Shown here: positions 28,433 through 39,642 of the stretch, one piece after another
How the letters are laid out: each line of letters opens with the position of its first letter
Position numbering within the stretch: the stretch's first letter is position 1
From: Variovorax paradoxus B4
GTDB taxonomy: Bacteria > Pseudomonadota > Gammaproteobacteria > Burkholderiales > Burkholderiaceae_C
Direction of reading: 5' to 3'
Assembly (NCBI RefSeq): GCF_000463015.1
Contig: NC_022247.1
Coordinates: 1,612,001-1,676,000 of the forward strand
DNA length: 64,000 nucleotides
Program-made: the position numbers and the translations under genes
The notes under the pieces: model-generated
What the model saw: the letters and a program-made list of their open reading frames with translations, nothing else
Told to the model about the DNA's origin: nothing
The model's database searches: none

Positions 28433-28993
28433 ATGCTCTACCAGATCCCCTCGTTCCTTCTCGACGTGATCGTCGGCCTGCTCGGCGGCGCCTGCCTGCT
28501 GCGCCTCTACATGCAGTACCACCGCGTGCCTTTCGGCAACCCGCTCGGGCGTTTCGTCTTTGCGATCACCGACTGGATCGTGCTGCCGCTGCGCCGCATC
28601 GTGCCTTCGGTCAAGCGCTGGGACCTGGCGAGCGCCATCGCGGCCTGGCTGCTGGTGCTGGCGAAGTTCCTGTTGCTGTGGCTGCTGATCGGCAACCTGG
28701 GCCGGATTGCCACCTTGCCGCTGGTCTCGCTGGTGGGGCTGCTGCAGCTGGCGATTTCAGGCCTGACCGCGCTGCTGGTGGTCTATGCCGTGCTGTCGTG
28801 GATACCGGGGGCGTCGCCGATGCTGCTCGACCTCATTTCCCGGCTGGCCGAACCGCTGGTGCGGCCGTTTCGGCGGTTCATTCCGCTGATCGGCGGCGTG
28901 GACCTGTCGCCCCTGGCCGCCATCGTGGTGCTGCAGGTGATTGCGATCGTGCTGGGCAACCTGCTGGTCTGGGCCTACCGGCTGGGCGCCTGA
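28433..28993 (+). CDS. YggT family membrane protein
   Basis: This 186-residue protein has four to five hydrophobic segments in two similar halves. Each half has the YggT pattern: ILRLYMQYHRVPFGNPLGRF then PLRRIVPS, and VLSWIPGASP then RPFRRFIPLIGGVDLSP. In other bacteria YggT genes sit near cell-division or osmotic genes, and the function is unknown. I chose ATG 28433, where the first membrane segment begins. ATG 28397 is in frame but adds unconserved residues. It converges on accD with 12 bp between. Confidence 0.85.
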   Translation: MLYQIPSFLLDVIVGLLGGACLLRLYMQYHRVPFGNPLGRFVFAITDWIVLPLRRIVPSVKRWDLASAIAAWLLVLAKFLLLWLLIGNLGRIATLPLVSLVGLLQLAISGLTALLVVYAVLSWIPGASPMLLDLISRLAEPLVRPFRRFIPLIGGVDLSPLAAIVVLQVIAIVLGNLLVWAYRLGA

Positions 28994-29005
28994 GCGATCT
29001 CCTGG

Positions 29006-29878
29006 TCAGCTGACTGCGTCGGCCGGCTGGCGCAGCAGCATCGCGAGGGTGCTCGCAATGGTCTTGCGCAGCTCGCGGCGGTCGCTGATGAAGTCGATCG
29101 CGCCCTTGGTCTGCAGGAACTCTGCGCGCTGGAAGCCTTCGGGCAACGTCACGCGCACGGTCGATTCGATCACGCGCGGGCCGGCAAAGCCGATCAGCGC
29201 CTTGGGTTCCGCAATGACGACGTCGCCCACGAAGGCGAAGCCGGCCGAGACGCCGCCCATGGTCGGGTCGGTCAGCACGCTGATGTAGGGCAGGCCCTTC
29301 TTCGCGAGGCGGGTGAGCGCGGCGTTGGTCTTGGCCATCTGCATCAGCGACAGCAGGCCTTCCTGCATGCGCGCACCGCCCGTGGCGGTGAAGCAGATGA
29401 AGGGCACCTTCTGTTCGATGGCCGTCTCGACGCCGCGCACGAAGCGCTCGCCGACCACGCTGCCCATGCTGCCGCCCATGAATTCGAACTCGAAGCAGGC
29501 CACGACCACGCTGATGCTGTGGACCGAGCCGCCCATGACGACCAGTGCGTCGGTCTCGCCCGTGTTCTCGAGCGCTTCCTTGAGCCGTTCGGGGTACTTG
29601 CGGCTGTCCTTGAACTTGAGCGCGTCCACCGGCAGCACTTCCTGGCCGATTTCGTAGCGGCCCTCGGCGTCGAGGAAGGCGTCGAGGCGCGCACGGGCGC
29701 CGATGCGGTGGTGGTGGCTGCAGCTCGGGCAGACGTTCTGGTTGTGCTCGAGGTCGGTCTTGTAGAGAACGGTCTCGCAGGCGGGGCATTTGATCCACAG
29801 GCCCTCGGGCACCTGGCGGCGCTCCGACGGGTCGGTTTGTGCGATCTTGGCGGGTAGCAGTTTTTCAAGCCAGCTCAT
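29006..29878 (-). CDS. accD: acetyl-CoA carboxylase carboxyltransferase subunit beta
   Basis: This 290-residue protein has an N-terminal zinc ribbon (C31, C34, C50, C53) and a crotonase-like carboxyltransferase domain with [12 protein letters not shown] and GGARMQEG. With AccA it transfers carboxyl to acetyl-CoA, making the malonyl-CoA used by the fab genes at 6-11 kb. ATG 29878 gives the conserved start MSWLEKLLP. It follows trpA on the same strand after 67 bp that contain a repeat-like hairpin. Confidence 0.97.
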   Translation of the reverse strand: MSWLEKLLPAKIAQTDPSERRQVPEGLWIKCPACETVLYKTDLEHNQNVCPSCSHHHRIGARARLDAFLDAEGRYEIGQEVLPVDALKFKDSRKYPERLKEALENTGETDALVVMGGSVHSISVVVACFEFEFMGGSMGSVVGERFVRGVETAIEQKVPFICFTATGGARMQEGLLSLMQMAKTNAALTRLAKKGLPYISVLTDPTMGGVSAGFAFVGDVVIAEPKALIGFAGPRVIESTVRVTLPEGFQRAEFLQTKGAIDFISDRRELRKTIASTLAMLLRQPADAVS

Positions 29879-29895
29879 AGGACTCCGAATTAGCT

Positions 29896-29922
29896 CCCCT
29901 CTGCCGCAATGCGGCAGAGGGG
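29896..29922. repeat. perfect 12-bp inverted repeat, REP-like, between trpA and accD
   Basis: CCCCTCTGCCGC (29896-29907) and GCGGCAGAGGGG (29911-29922) are exact inverted copies with a 3-nt loop. GCTGGGGGGTGAGGGC follows. The combination of GAGGGG and CTGGGGGTGAGGG resembles dispersed extragenic palindromes of many proteobacterial genomes. Only one copy is seen in this window. There is no T-run on either side. Confidence 0.6.
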
Positions 29923-29945
29923 CTGGGGGGTGAGGGCAACGGCGA

Positions 29946-30790
29946 TTATCGGCCAGCCGCGTTCTTGGGGGTAGCCGCCGGCAGGGCATCGAGCGCTTCG
30001 CGGATGCCGGCGAGGAATTCGCGCACCGCAGGCACCACCTTTTCGCGTGGCTGTCCGTCGATCAGCTGGATGATCCTGGTGCCGATCACGACCGCGTCGG
30101 CGGCCGAACCCACGGCCTGGGCCGTGCGCGCGTCGCGGATGCCGAAGCCCACGCCCACCGGAATGCTCACGTGCTCGCGGATGCGCGGGATCATCCGGCC
30201 GACCGCTTCGGTGTCGAGGTGGCCGGCGCCCGTCACGCCCTTGAGCGACACGTAGTAGACATAGCCGCTCGCGATGCGCGCGACCTGGGCCATGCGCTCG
30301 CTGGTGCTGGTGGGGGCCAAGAGGAAGATCAGGTCGATGCCTGCGGCCTTGAGATCGGCTGCGAAGTCCTCGCACTCCTCCGGCGGGTAGTCGACCACCA
30401 GGAGGCCGTCGACGCCTGCGGCCGACGCATCGCGGATGAAGGCCTTCTTGCCGTGCACGAGGTCGTAGCGCTCGACCGGATTCGCATAGCCCATCAGCAC
30501 CACGGGCGTGGTCGGGTCCTTCTGGCGGAAGGCGGCCACCATGGCGAGCACCTGCTTCATGCCGACGCCCAGGGCCAGCGCCGCCTCGCCGGCCTTCTGG
30601 ATCACCGGGCCATCGGCCATCGGGTCGGAAAACGGCACGCCGAGCTCGATCACGTCGGCACCCGCCTCGACCATGCCGTGCATCAGCTCGGGCGTGATGT
30701 CGGCAAAGGGGAAGCCGGCCGTGACGTAGGGAATCAGGGCGCGGCGGCCTTGCGACTGGAGTGTCTTGAAGGTAGCGGCAATGCGGCTCA

Positions 30791-30791
<1 letters not shown>
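29946..30791 (-). CDS. trpA: tryptophan synthase alpha subunit
   Basis: This 281-residue TIM barrel has the catalytic E49 ([12 protein letters not shown]) and D60 (MADGP), and [10 protein letters not shown] near the phosphate site. It cleaves indole-3-glycerol phosphate to indole, which passes to TrpB. The start ATG 30791 overlaps the trpB stop by one base (TGATG). The last 15 residues ([13 protein letters not shown] region) extend beyond the usual end. Confidence 0.97.
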
Positions 30792-32077
<1,286 letters not shown>

Positions 32078-32126
32078 GGTTCTCGATCGTTGGGCCGCAG
32101 CCCGAAATCACGATCGGGTGCGGCAG

Positions 32127-32822
32127 CTAACTGGAGAAGGACGCGTCGGCAGCTCTGACTGCTGCGACGAATTGCCGGATCTTTCCGGCGTCCTTCAGGC
32201 CCTTGTTCCCGGGACCGTCGATTTCGACGCCCGAGCTCACATCAACGGACAGCGTCTTGCAGCGCGTCCGCAGGATGCGAATGCCATCGCTCACGTTTGC
32301 AGGTGTGAGCCCACCACTCAAGACGAGGTGAGCGTCGACGGCGGGTGGAAGAAGTGACCAATCGAATGCCTTGCCGCCACCGCCATAACCTTCGACATGG
32401 GCGTCGAGCAGGATGGCCTGGGCGTGGGAGTAATCGGACGCGTATTTTACGAGGTCGAAGCCGGCTCCGGCGGCGCCCAGCGGAATACGGGCCGCGCGCA
32501 TGTAGCGGAAGCGGTCCGGGCCGGTGGCTTCCTCGCACTGTTCGGGCGTTTCTTCGCCGTGAAACTGCGCGATGGACCCCTTCACGCGTGCGAGCGATGC
32601 TATGACTTCGAGAGCACCCTCGTTGACGAACAGCAGCACCGGCGTCACGAAAGGAGGCAGGCGCGCGGCCAGCTGGGCGGCGCGTTCGGCCGTGACGGCG
32701 CGGGGGCTTTTCGCATAGAGCACGAAGCCGACGGCATCGGCACCGGCCTCGACCGCGGCATCCACGTCGGCCTCACGCGTGAGGCCGCAGATCTTGATGC
32801 GGGTGCGGGGAGCGACAGTCAT
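32127..32822 (-). CDS. trpF: phosphoribosylanthranilate isomerase
   Basis: This 231-residue TIM barrel starts with RIKICGLTREAD (C12, general base) and has DVSSGVE (catalytic Asp) near the C-terminus. It catalyses the Amadori isomerisation before indole formation. ATG 32822 overlaps the truA stop by 4 bp (ATGA). truA-trpF-trpB-trpA is the conserved betaproteobacterial order. Confidence 0.95.
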   Translation of the reverse strand: MTVAPRTRIKICGLTREADVDAAVEAGADAVGFVLYAKSPRAVTAERAAQLAARLPPFVTPVLLFVNEGALEVIASLARVKGSIAQFHGEETPEQCEEATGPDRFRYMRAARIPLGAAGAGFDLVKYASDYSHAQAILLDAHVEGYGGGGKAFDWSLLPPAVDAHLVLSGGLTPANVSDGIRILRTRCKTLSVDVSSGVEIDGPGNKGLKDAGKIRQFVAAVRAADASFSS

Positions 32823-33631
32823 GGCGGCCCATCATAAGGAGCGCCGCCGGCCTGCAGCGTCGCCTCGGCCGGCAGACCCCACTTGGCGTCGTACAACGGC
32901 CCGAGAAAATACAGCCCGTCCGCCGAGAAGGTGGGTGCCGCCACCTTGCGGCTGCGCGCCTCGAGCACCTCGGCGATCCATTCGGGACGTTCGTCGCCGC
33001 GGCCGATGCGCACGAGGCAGCCCATCAGGTTGCGGATCATGTGGTGCAGGAAGGCATCGGCCTCGAACTCGAAATGCCAGCGGCAGCGGTCCTCACTGCC
33101 GTGGCGCGTGATTTCGATGCGGCGCAGGTCCTTGACCGGCGAGCGCGCCTGGCAGGCCGAGGCGCGAAAGGAACTGAAGTCGTGCCTGCCCACCAGCAGG
33201 GCGGCGGCGGCGCGCATCGCATCGCCGTCGAGCGCATGCATCGACCAGCCGACCCGGCCCGAGTCGAGGCTGGGCCGCACGGGCGACTGCGACAGCACGT
33301 AGAGGTAGCGCCGCGCCAATGCGCTGGCGCGGCAATGGAATTCGTCGGGCACCGGCTGCGCCCACTGCACGGCGATGTCGTCGGGCAGGAAGCGGTTGGT
33401 GCCGCGCATCCAGGAGAAGGGCTCGCGTTCGACGGCGGTGTCGAAGTGCACCACCTGCATCAGCGCATGCACGCCGGCGTCGGTGCGGCCGGCGCACAGC
33501 GTGCCGATGGGCTGCGCCGCGAACTTGGCGAGGGCGGCTTCCAGCTTGTCCTGCACCGTGCGGCCCGAGCGCTGGCTTTGCCAGCCCTCGTATGCCTGGC
33601 CGTTGTAGCGGATGCCTAGCGCCAGCCTCAC
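32819..33631 (-). CDS. truA: tRNA pseudouridine(38-40) synthase
   Basis: This 270-residue protein has the catalytic D51 in CAGRTDAGVHA and the family start RLALGIRYNGQAYEGWQSQ. It modifies the anticodon arm of many tRNAs. The start is GTG 33631, which gives the conserved N-terminus. It lies 27 bp after fimV. Co-transcription of truA with an upstream structural gene and downstream trpF is typical. Confidence 0.95.
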   Translation of the reverse strand: MRLALGIRYNGQAYEGWQSQRSGRTVQDKLEAALAKFAAQPIGTLCAGRTDAGVHALMQVVHFDTAVEREPFSWMRGTNRFLPDDIAVQWAQPVPDEFHCRASALARRYLYVLSQSPVRPSLDSGRVGWSMHALDGDAMRAAAALLVGRHDFSSFRASACQARSPVKDLRRIEITRHGSEDRCRWHFEFEADAFLHHMIRNLMGCLVRIGRGDERPEWIAEVLEARSRKVAAPTFSADGLYFLGPLYDAKWGLPAEATLQAGGAPYDGPP

Positions 33632-33658
33632 GAATTCAGAAACGGGGGAAAGTGCCGA

Positions 33659-36445
33659 TCAGCGCAGCTCGGCGAGCAATTGCCTCGCCTGCGACTTGAG
33701 GTCGCCAGCGCTTTCAGCCTCGACTTCCTCGACCAGCGAGCGGGCGCCTTCGACGTCGCCGATGGCTTGCAGCTCGCGCGCCAGCGACAGCTTGACCGCA
33801 TGGGGGCTTTCGTCGCCATCGTCGTCCTGTGTGGCCGCGGCGGGCCTCGCTGCCTCGGTGGTACCGGCCACCGGGCGGGCGGGAAGACCGGCCAGCGCAC
33901 TCATGTCGAATTCGATGAAGCCCGAGTCCGCGGGCAAATTGCCGCGCAGCCCGGCCGGACGGGTGTTGGCATCGGCTTCGCCCAGCGCGCCGGGACGGGT
34001 GATCGGGGACAGCGCTCCGGGGGCGGTGTCGAAGTCGTTTTCCAGATCGGCCGGTGCCGTGGGCGCGTGCGCATGGCCGTTGGACAGCGGTGGGCTGCTG
34101 GCGGCCGGCGCATACGCCGTCTTCGGCAGGCTGGCACTCACCGGGGCCGGAGCAGGCGCCGGTGCCGGCGGCTGGCTCAGGTCCAGATCGAAGTCCAGCG
34201 GCGCGACCGAGGGCACGAAGGCTGGCGCGGCCGCCACAACGGGGGCGGGCGCCGGCACAGGGGCCGGCGCGGGTTTGGCCGCTGCCGTGGCGAGGGCGCC
34301 CGCAAAGGCGGCGCTCTCGGCCTGGGTCACGCCTCGGGGGGCGCCCGACTCATACAGCGGATTGCCTGGGTCGAGGTCCTTGCCCATTTCGGCGACGCGG
34401 TTCCAGTCGGCGCCGTTGCCGTTGGTCAGCTTGTGCACTTCGGTCGCAAGGCCTTCATAGGCCCGGACGTCGCGGCGCTTGGCATGGATCTCGAGCAGCT
34501 TGAGGTGGATGGCCGTGCGGTCCGGATTCACGCGCAGGGCCTCGCGGAGGATTTCCTCGGCCTGCAGGTCGCGGCCATAGGCGAGGTACACGTCCGCCTC
34601 GGCCACGGGGTCGACATCGCCCGCGTCGAGCTGGCTCGGCGAGTACGACAGCGACGACACGGTGGAGTCCCCGCGGTGCTTGGTGTCGACCGATTCGCCG
34701 CCGCTGGCGCCGAAGAACGAGTCTTTCGGGATGCGGCTTTCGAGGAACACGCTTTCGCTCATTTCTTCGCGGCGGCGGCCCAGAACACGGTAAAGCAGGA
34801 AGCCGACCAGCAAGGCGATCAGCGCTGCGCCGCCGAGCATCAGCGGGTTGTCCATCAGCTCTTCGAAGAACCCGCGCTCCACCGGGGGCGGCGGAGGAGC
34901 TGCCTTGACGACCGGCTTGGGCGCCGGTGCCGGCGCGGCGGCCGCGGCACTTGCCGCCGCAGCGGGAGCGGCCGGCGCAAGTTCGGACGATGCAGCAGGC
35001 GTCGGCTCGGCGGCTGGAGCGGCTGCTGGTACCGTTGCAGCAGGCGCGGGAGCCGCCGCTGCTGGTGCCGAAGTGGCGGCGGGCGTTGTGGCGGGGACGA
35101 CGGGCGCCGTGGCGGGAGCAGCAGCCGGGGCGGGCGCGGCGGCTGCAGGCGCCGGAGCGGCCGGCGCCGTGGTGGCGGCCGCGCCCGGATTGGGAACCGG
35201 AATGCCGGGGGCTGCCGGGGCGGGTGCCGCCGAGCCAGCGGCTGGCGCCGCCGAACCGGTGGCTGCCTTGAGCTTGGCCAGCTCGTTGATGTTCTTCGAG
35301 AGCTCGGCAACTCGGTTGTTGCTGTCCTGCGCCTGGCGGGTTTGCGCAACCTTTTCTTCGGCGGCACGGGCGGTTGCGCTGCCCTGCGAGATCGTCAGCT
35401 TGTCGGGGGCGCTTGCCGCGGCATTGCGATCCTCGACGTTGGCCTGCAGCTTGCCCGAAGCCTTGCGGCCGGCGGCGGCCACGTTCGACGTGGGTGCATT
35501 CTCGGCAAGGCGCTGGCGGTAGGCGCCGAAGTCGCGGCTTTGCGCCGTGATGGTGCGCCGCGCTTCCGACGGCAGAATGGCGCCGGCTTCGGCGGCGCTC
35601 GGCAGATCGAGCACGGCGCCGGCCTTCATGCGATTGACGTTGCCGCCAATGAACGCATCGGGATTGGCAAGCAGGAGCGCCACCAGCATCTGGTCGAGCG
35701 AGATGTCGGCGGGCTTGTGGGCCCCGGCGATCTTGCTGGCGGTATCGCCGCGCTGGACCGTGACCTGTTCGCCGCCACCGGCCGGGCGAGCCGGCGCAGC
35801 GGCGCTGGGCGCCTGCGGCGCGGCAGCGGCGGGTGCTGCCGGTGCTGCGGGAGCGATGGCCGGTGCGACGGGTGCGCGCTCGCGGCGTGCGCGGGCCGCA
35901 GCGGCGCCCGGACGCTCCGCCGGCGGCGTGCTCACCTGGGGCGTGGCGGGCGCGATGGGCGCGCTCGGCGCCGCCTGGCGGGTTGCCGGCGGATCGAGCA
36001 GCACGGTGTAGTCGCGCACCATGCGGCCCGAAGAACCATTGGCTTCGAGCAGCAGGTCGACGAAGGGATCGTTGAGCGGACGGCTGCCGGTCAGCCGGAC
36101 GACATACTGGCCACCGGCGCGGCGCTGCAGCGTTGCCTTGACGTCGCTCAGCGCGGCGTTGTACGGAACGCCCGCGTTCTTGAAGGCGTCGGCGCTGGCA
36201 ACGTTGATCTTCAGGCTTTCCGCTTCGGCGGCGGCCATTTCGGTCACGTCGATTTCAGCGCGAAGCGGTTCGCCCAGGGCCGATTGCACCTTCAACTGTC
36301 CCAGCGCGAAGGCGCTGGCGTCAGCGCTTGCAATACCCAGGACCACGGCAACGGCCGTGCCCAGAACGGAGAGGCGAAGACCGTTCAAGGGCAGGGAGGG
36401 GCGAGCGGCCGATGGGCGGGCCGCGGGCAACAGATGTCTTGTCAT
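33659..36445 (-). CDS. fimV: FimV/HubP-family pole-organising protein
   Basis: This 928-residue protein has a signal peptide (cleavage near 47) and a FimV N-terminal domain at about 48-152. An Ala/Pro linker, a LysM peptidoglycan-binding domain (226-285), a short coiled-coil (about 355-395) and a long Ala/Pro-rich tract (398-520) follow. One membrane segment lies at 533-555. The cytoplasmic part ends with the FimV C-terminal motif (VKLSLARELQAIGDVEGARSLVEEV). FimV links cell wall to cytoplasmic partners in twitching motility and polarity. A probable promoter lies at 36484-36512. Confidence 0.92.
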   Translation of the reverse strand: MTRHLLPAARPSAARPSLPLNGLRLSVLGTAVAVVLGIASADASAFALGQLKVQSALGEPLRAEIDVTEMAAAEAESLKINVASADAFKNAGVPYNAALSDVKATLQRRAGGQYVVRLTGSRPLNDPFVDLLLEANGSSGRMVRDYTVLLDPPATRQAAPSAPIAPATPQVSTPPAERPGAAAARARRERAPVAPAIAPAAPAAPAAAAPQAPSAAAPARPAGGGEQVTVQRGDTASKIAGAHKPADISLDQMLVALLLANPDAFIGGNVNRMKAGAVLDLPSAAEAGAILPSEARRTITAQSRDFGAYRQRLAENAPTSNVAAAGRKASGKLQANVEDRNAAASAPDKLTISQGSATARAAEEKVAQTRQAQDSNNRVAELSKNINELAKLKAATGSAAPAAGSAAPAPAAPGIPVPNPGAAATTAPAAPAPAAAAPAPAAAPATAPVVPATTPAATSAPAAAAPAPAATVPAAAPAAEPTPAASSELAPAAPAAAASAAAAAPAPAPKPVVKAAPPPPPVERGFFEELMDNPLMLGGAALIALLVGFLLYRVLGRRREEMSESVFLESRIPKDSFFGASGGESVDTKHRGDSTVSSLSYSPSQLDAGDVDPVAEADVYLAYGRDLQAEEILREALRVNPDRTAIHLKLLEIHAKRRDVRAYEGLATEVHKLTNGNGADWNRVAEMGKDLDPGNPLYESGAPRGVTQAESAAFAGALATAAAKPAPAPVPAPAPVVAAAPAFVPSVAPLDFDLDLSQPPAPAPAPAPVSASLPKTAYAPAASSPPLSNGHAHAPTAPADLENDFDTAPGALSPITRPGALGEADANTRPAGLRGNLPADSGFIEFDMSALAGLPARPVAGTTEAARPAAATQDDDGDESPHAVKLSLARELQAIGDVEGARSLVEEVEAESAGDLKSQARQLLAELR

Positions 36446-36483
36446 GCTGATAGGGGCGGCTCAGGCCCAGAATTTGTAAGAGG

Positions 36484-36512
36484 ACGTTAGCATCATCACC
36501 GGGTACTGACAA
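36484..36512 (-). promoter_or_regulatory. candidate sigma-70 promoter of fimV
   Basis: On the minus strand TTGTCA (36512-36507) and TAACGT (36489-36484) are 17 bp apart. The -35 matches five of six consensus bases and the -10 three of six. Transcription would start about 33 bp before the fimV ATG. Confidence 0.4.
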
Positions 36513-36561
36513 GGCGGTGCGCCCGTTCTACCCAGTGCGCGCATACTTACGCACACATTCT

Positions 36562-36581
36562 GTGTTGCCAAATGGCAACAC
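36562..36581. promoter_or_regulatory. perfect 20-bp dyad between asd and fimV
   Basis: GTGTTGCCA and TGGCAACAC are exact inverted copies around AA. A second small dyad, CACA-N3-TGTG, is adjacent at 36553-36563. No T-run follows on either strand, so it is a weak terminator candidate. It is more likely an operator or an RNA stem just after asd. Confidence 0.4.
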
Positions 36582-36612
36582 TCCTGGTCCGTGGAGAGCC
36601 TGCGCGCCCCCA

Positions 36613-37755
36613 TCAAGCCTCGAGGAGGATGCGCAGCATGCGGCGCAGCGGTTCGGCCGCACCCCACAGCAGCTGGTCGCCGATGGTGAAGGCGCCGACG
36701 TACTCGGGGCCCATCGCCAGCTTGCGGATGCGGCCGACCGGGATGTTCATGGTGCCCGTCACCGCCACCGGCGTCAGGTCCTTCAGGGTCGCTTCACGGG
36801 TGTTCGGCACGACGCTGGCCCAGGGGTTGTCCGCGGCGATCAGCGCTTCGATGTCGGCCACGGGCACGTCCTTCCTGAGCTTGAAGGTCAGCGCCTGGCT
36901 GTGGCAGCGCATGGCGCCGATGCGCACGCAGAAGCCGTCGACCGGCACGGCGGCAGTGCCGAAGCCTGCGCCCTGGCCGAGGATCTTGTTGGTTTCCGCG
37001 CCGGCCTTCCATTCTTCCTTGGACATGCCGTCGCCCAGATCCTTGTCGATCCAGGGGATCAGCGAGCCGCCCAGCGGTGCGCCGAAGTTGGCGGTTTCGG
37101 AGGCGCTGAGATTCTGCTGCCTGTGCAGCACCTTGCGGTCGATCTCGAGGATGGCCGACTTGGGGTCGTCCAGCAGCGCGCGCACCTCGGCGTTGAGCGT
37201 GCCGAACTGGGTCAGCAACTCGCGCATGTGCTGCGCGCCGCCGCCCGAAGCCGCCTGGTAGGTCATGCTGGTCATCCACTCGACCAGGCCCGCCTTGTAG
37301 AGGGCACCCACGCCCATCAGCATGCAGCTGACGGTGCAATTGCCGCCGATCCAGTTCTTGCCGCCCTTGGCGAGCGCGTTCTGGATCACCGGCAGGTTGA
37401 CGGGGTCGAGCACGATGACCGCGTCATCGTTCATGCGCAGCGTGGAGGCGGCGTCGATCCAGTGGCCGCTCCAGCCGGCGGCGCGCAGCTTGGGGAACAC
37501 GTCGCTGGTGTAGTCGCCGCCCTGGCAGGTGATGACGATGTCGCACTTCTTCAGCGCTTCGATGTCGTTCGCATCCTTGAGCGCGGTCTCGTTCTTGGCC
37601 ATGGCCGGGGCCTTGCCGCCGGCGTTGGAGGTCGAGAAGAAGACCGGCTCGATGAGCCCGAAGTCGCCTTCGGCCTGCATGCGGTCCATCAGAACCGAGC
37701 CGACCATGCCGCGCCAGCCCACGAGGCCGACCAGAGGTTGAGATGCGTTCGCCAT
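36613..37755 (-). CDS. asd: aspartate-semialdehyde dehydrogenase
   Basis: This 380-residue enzyme has the NADP site [14 protein letters not shown] and the active-site C140 in GGNCTVSCM. It reduces aspartyl phosphate toward lysine, threonine, methionine and diaminopimelate. It belongs to the proteobacterial Asd branch of about 370 residues. Upstream (37756-37846) is a GC-rich stem at 37801-37821 without a T-run, then an AAAAGGG ribosome binding site. It follows leuB on the same strand. Confidence 0.96.
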   Translation of the reverse strand: MANASQPLVGLVGWRGMVGSVLMDRMQAEGDFGLIEPVFFSTSNAGGKAPAMAKNETALKDANDIEALKKCDIVITCQGGDYTSDVFPKLRAAGWSGHWIDAASTLRMNDDAVIVLDPVNLPVIQNALAKGGKNWIGGNCTVSCMLMGVGALYKAGLVEWMTSMTYQAASGGGAQHMRELLTQFGTLNAEVRALLDDPKSAILEIDRKVLHRQQNLSASETANFGAPLGGSLIPWIDKDLGDGMSKEEWKAGAETNKILGQGAGFGTAAVPVDGFCVRIGAMRCHSQALTFKLRKDVPVADIEALIAADNPWASVVPNTREATLKDLTPVAVTGTMNIPVGRIRKLAMGPEYVGAFTIGDQLLWGAAEPLRRMLRILLEA

Positions 37756-37846
37756 TTCAGTTTTGCCCTTTTAATAAAGAAAGAAGTTGTCTTTTCTTGC
37801 CCCCGACTCGTCGAGCCGGGGAGGGGCGTGACGAAGCGGGCTGCGG

Positions 37847-38935
37847 TTAGCCGGTAATCGTCTTTTTGGTGATTGCTGCAACAACCGCGTCGCCCATTTC
37901 GCGGGTGCCGACGCGCTTCGTGCCTTCTGACCAGATGTCACCGGTGCGCAGGCCGGAAGCGAGCACGTGCTTGACCGCCGACTCGATCCGGTCGGCAGCT
38001 TCGGCTTGGTTCAATGAAAAACGGAGCATCATGGCAGCGGACAGTATTGTAGCCAATGGATTGGCAACCCCTTTGCCGGCAATGTCGGGCGCGCTGCCGT
38101 GGCTGGGCTCGTACAGGCCCTGGTTGCTCGAATTGAGCGACGCAGAGGGCAGCATGCCGATGGAACCGGTGAGCATGGCGGCCTCGTCCGAGAGGATGTC
38201 GCCGAACATGTTGCCGGTGACGATCACGTCGAACTTCTTGGGCGCCTTCACCAGCTGCATGGCCGCGTTGTCGACGTACATGTGGTCGAGCTCGATGTCC
38301 GGATAGTCCTTGTGCACCTCGGTCACGATGTCCTTCCAGAACTGGAAGGTCTCCAGCACGTTGGCCTTGTCCACGCTGGTCACGCGCTTGCTGCGCTTGC
38401 GTGCGGCCTCGAAGGCGACGCGGGCGATGCGCTCGACCTCGGGGCGCGAATAGCGCATGGTGTCGAACGCCTCTTCGGCACCCGGAAAATGCCCGTCGAC
38501 GGCCGTGCGGCGGCCGCGCGGCTGGCCGAAGTAGATGTCTCCGGTCAGCTCGCGGATGATGAGGATGTCCAGGCCCGAAATCAGCTCGGGCTTGAGGCTC
38601 GAGGCACCCACCAGCTGCTCGTAGCAGATGGCCGGGCGGAAGTTCGCGAACAGGCCGAGGTTCTTGCGCAGGCCGAGAATGGCCTGCTCCGGGCGCAGCG
38701 AGCGCTCGAGCTTGTCGTACTTCCAGTCGCCGACCGCGCCGAACAGCACCGCGTCGGCTTCCTTCGCGAGCTTGAGCGTGGCTTCGGGCAGCGGATGGCC
38801 GTGCGCCTCGTAGGCCGCGCCGCCGACCAGCGCCGACTCCATTTCGAACGAGAGGTCGAGCGCGTCGAGCACCCTGATGGCTTCGGCCACGATTTCGGTG
38901 CCGATGCCGTCACCCGGGAGAACTGCGATTTTCAT
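37847..38935 (-). CDS. leuB: 3-isopropylmalate dehydrogenase
   Basis: This 362-residue protein starts [15 protein letters not shown] and has the metal and substrate site [24 protein letters not shown] (split here as [10 protein letters not shown] and [10 protein letters not shown]). The NAD-binding [14 protein letters not shown] is also present. It oxidises and decarboxylates 3-isopropylmalate in leucine synthesis. ATG 38935 is chosen over an in-frame start at 38983, which would add an unconserved leader overlapping leuD. Confidence 0.97.
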   Translation of the reverse strand: MKIAVLPGDGIGTEIVAEAIRVLDALDLSFEMESALVGGAAYEAHGHPLPEATLKLAKEADAVLFGAVGDWKYDKLERSLRPEQAILGLRKNLGLFANFRPAICYEQLVGASSLKPELISGLDILIIRELTGDIYFGQPRGRRTAVDGHFPGAEEAFDTMRYSRPEVERIARVAFEAARKRSKRVTSVDKANVLETFQFWKDIVTEVHKDYPDIELDHMYVDNAAMQLVKAPKKFDVIVTGNMFGDILSDEAAMLTGSIGMLPSASLNSSNQGLYEPSHGSAPDIAGKGVANPLATILSAAMMLRFSLNQAEAADRIESAVKHVLASGLRTGDIWSEGTKRVGTREMGDAVVAAITKKTITG

Positions 38936-38975
38936 GATGTGGTCTGAGGTTTGAATACGGGAATGCGGAGGCTGG

Positions 38976-39626
38976 TCAGGCAATCATCGTGTGCGCGAGC
39001 CAGGGCTTCTGGGCCAGCCGCTCGGCCTCGAAGGCCTTGATCTTGTCCTTGTGGCGCAGCGTCAGGCCGATGTCGTCCAGCCCGTTGATCAGGCAGTACT
39101 TGCGGAAGGCCTGCACGTCGAACGCGAACTCGCCGCCATCGGGCTTCACGACCACCTGGCGCTCCAGGTCGATGGTCAGCGTGTAGCCGGGGAAGGCGAA
39201 GGTCTCGTCGAACAGCTGCGCCACCTGCGCCTCGGGCAGCACGATCGGCAGCAGGCCGTTCTTGAAGCTGTTGTTGAAGAAGATGTCGGCATAGCTCGGC
39301 GCGATGATCGCGCGGAAGCCGTACTGGTCGAGCGCCCACGGCGCGTGCTCGCGCGACGAGCCGCAGCCGAAGTTCTTGCGCGCCAGCAGGATCGAGGCGC
39401 CGGCGTAGCGTGGCTGGTTCAGCACGAAGTCGGGGTTCGGCTTGCGGCTTTCCGGGTCCTGGCCCGGAAAGCCGGCGTCGAGGTAGCGCCATTCGTCGAA
39501 CAGGTTCTGGCCGAAGCCGGTCTTGCGGATCGACTTGAGGAACTGCTTCGGAATGATCGCGTCGGTGTCGACGTTCTCGCGGTCCATGGGGGCCACGAGG
39601 CCCTTGTGCACGGTGAATTTCTGCAT
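38976..39626 (-). CDS. leuD: 3-isopropylmalate dehydratase small subunit
   Basis: This 216-residue protein has [13 protein letters not shown] and the swivel-domain motif [15 protein letters not shown]. With LeuC it isomerises 2- to 3-isopropylmalate. ATG 39626 gives the conserved start [10 protein letters not shown]. It lies 16 bp after leuC and 40 bp before leuB, so the three are one operon. Confidence 0.97.
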   Translation of the reverse strand: MQKFTVHKGLVAPMDRENVDTDAIIPKQFLKSIRKTGFGQNLFDEWRYLDAGFPGQDPESRKPNPDFVLNQPRYAGASILLARKNFGCGSSREHAPWALDQYGFRAIIAPSYADIFFNNSFKNGLLPIVLPEAQVAQLFDETFAFPGYTLTIDLERQVVVKPDGGEFAFDVQAFRKYCLINGLDDIGLTLRHKDKIKAFEAERLAQKPWLAHTMIA

Positions 39627-39642
39627 GTGAATCTCTCTGTGT

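Noticed and set aside
33680..36490. 936-codon open frame opposite fimV
   Set aside because: It is the antisense shadow of a high-GC Ala/Pro-rich gene. The translation is low complexity (Gly, Arg, Cys runs) with no domain, while fimV on the other strand has a full domain set.
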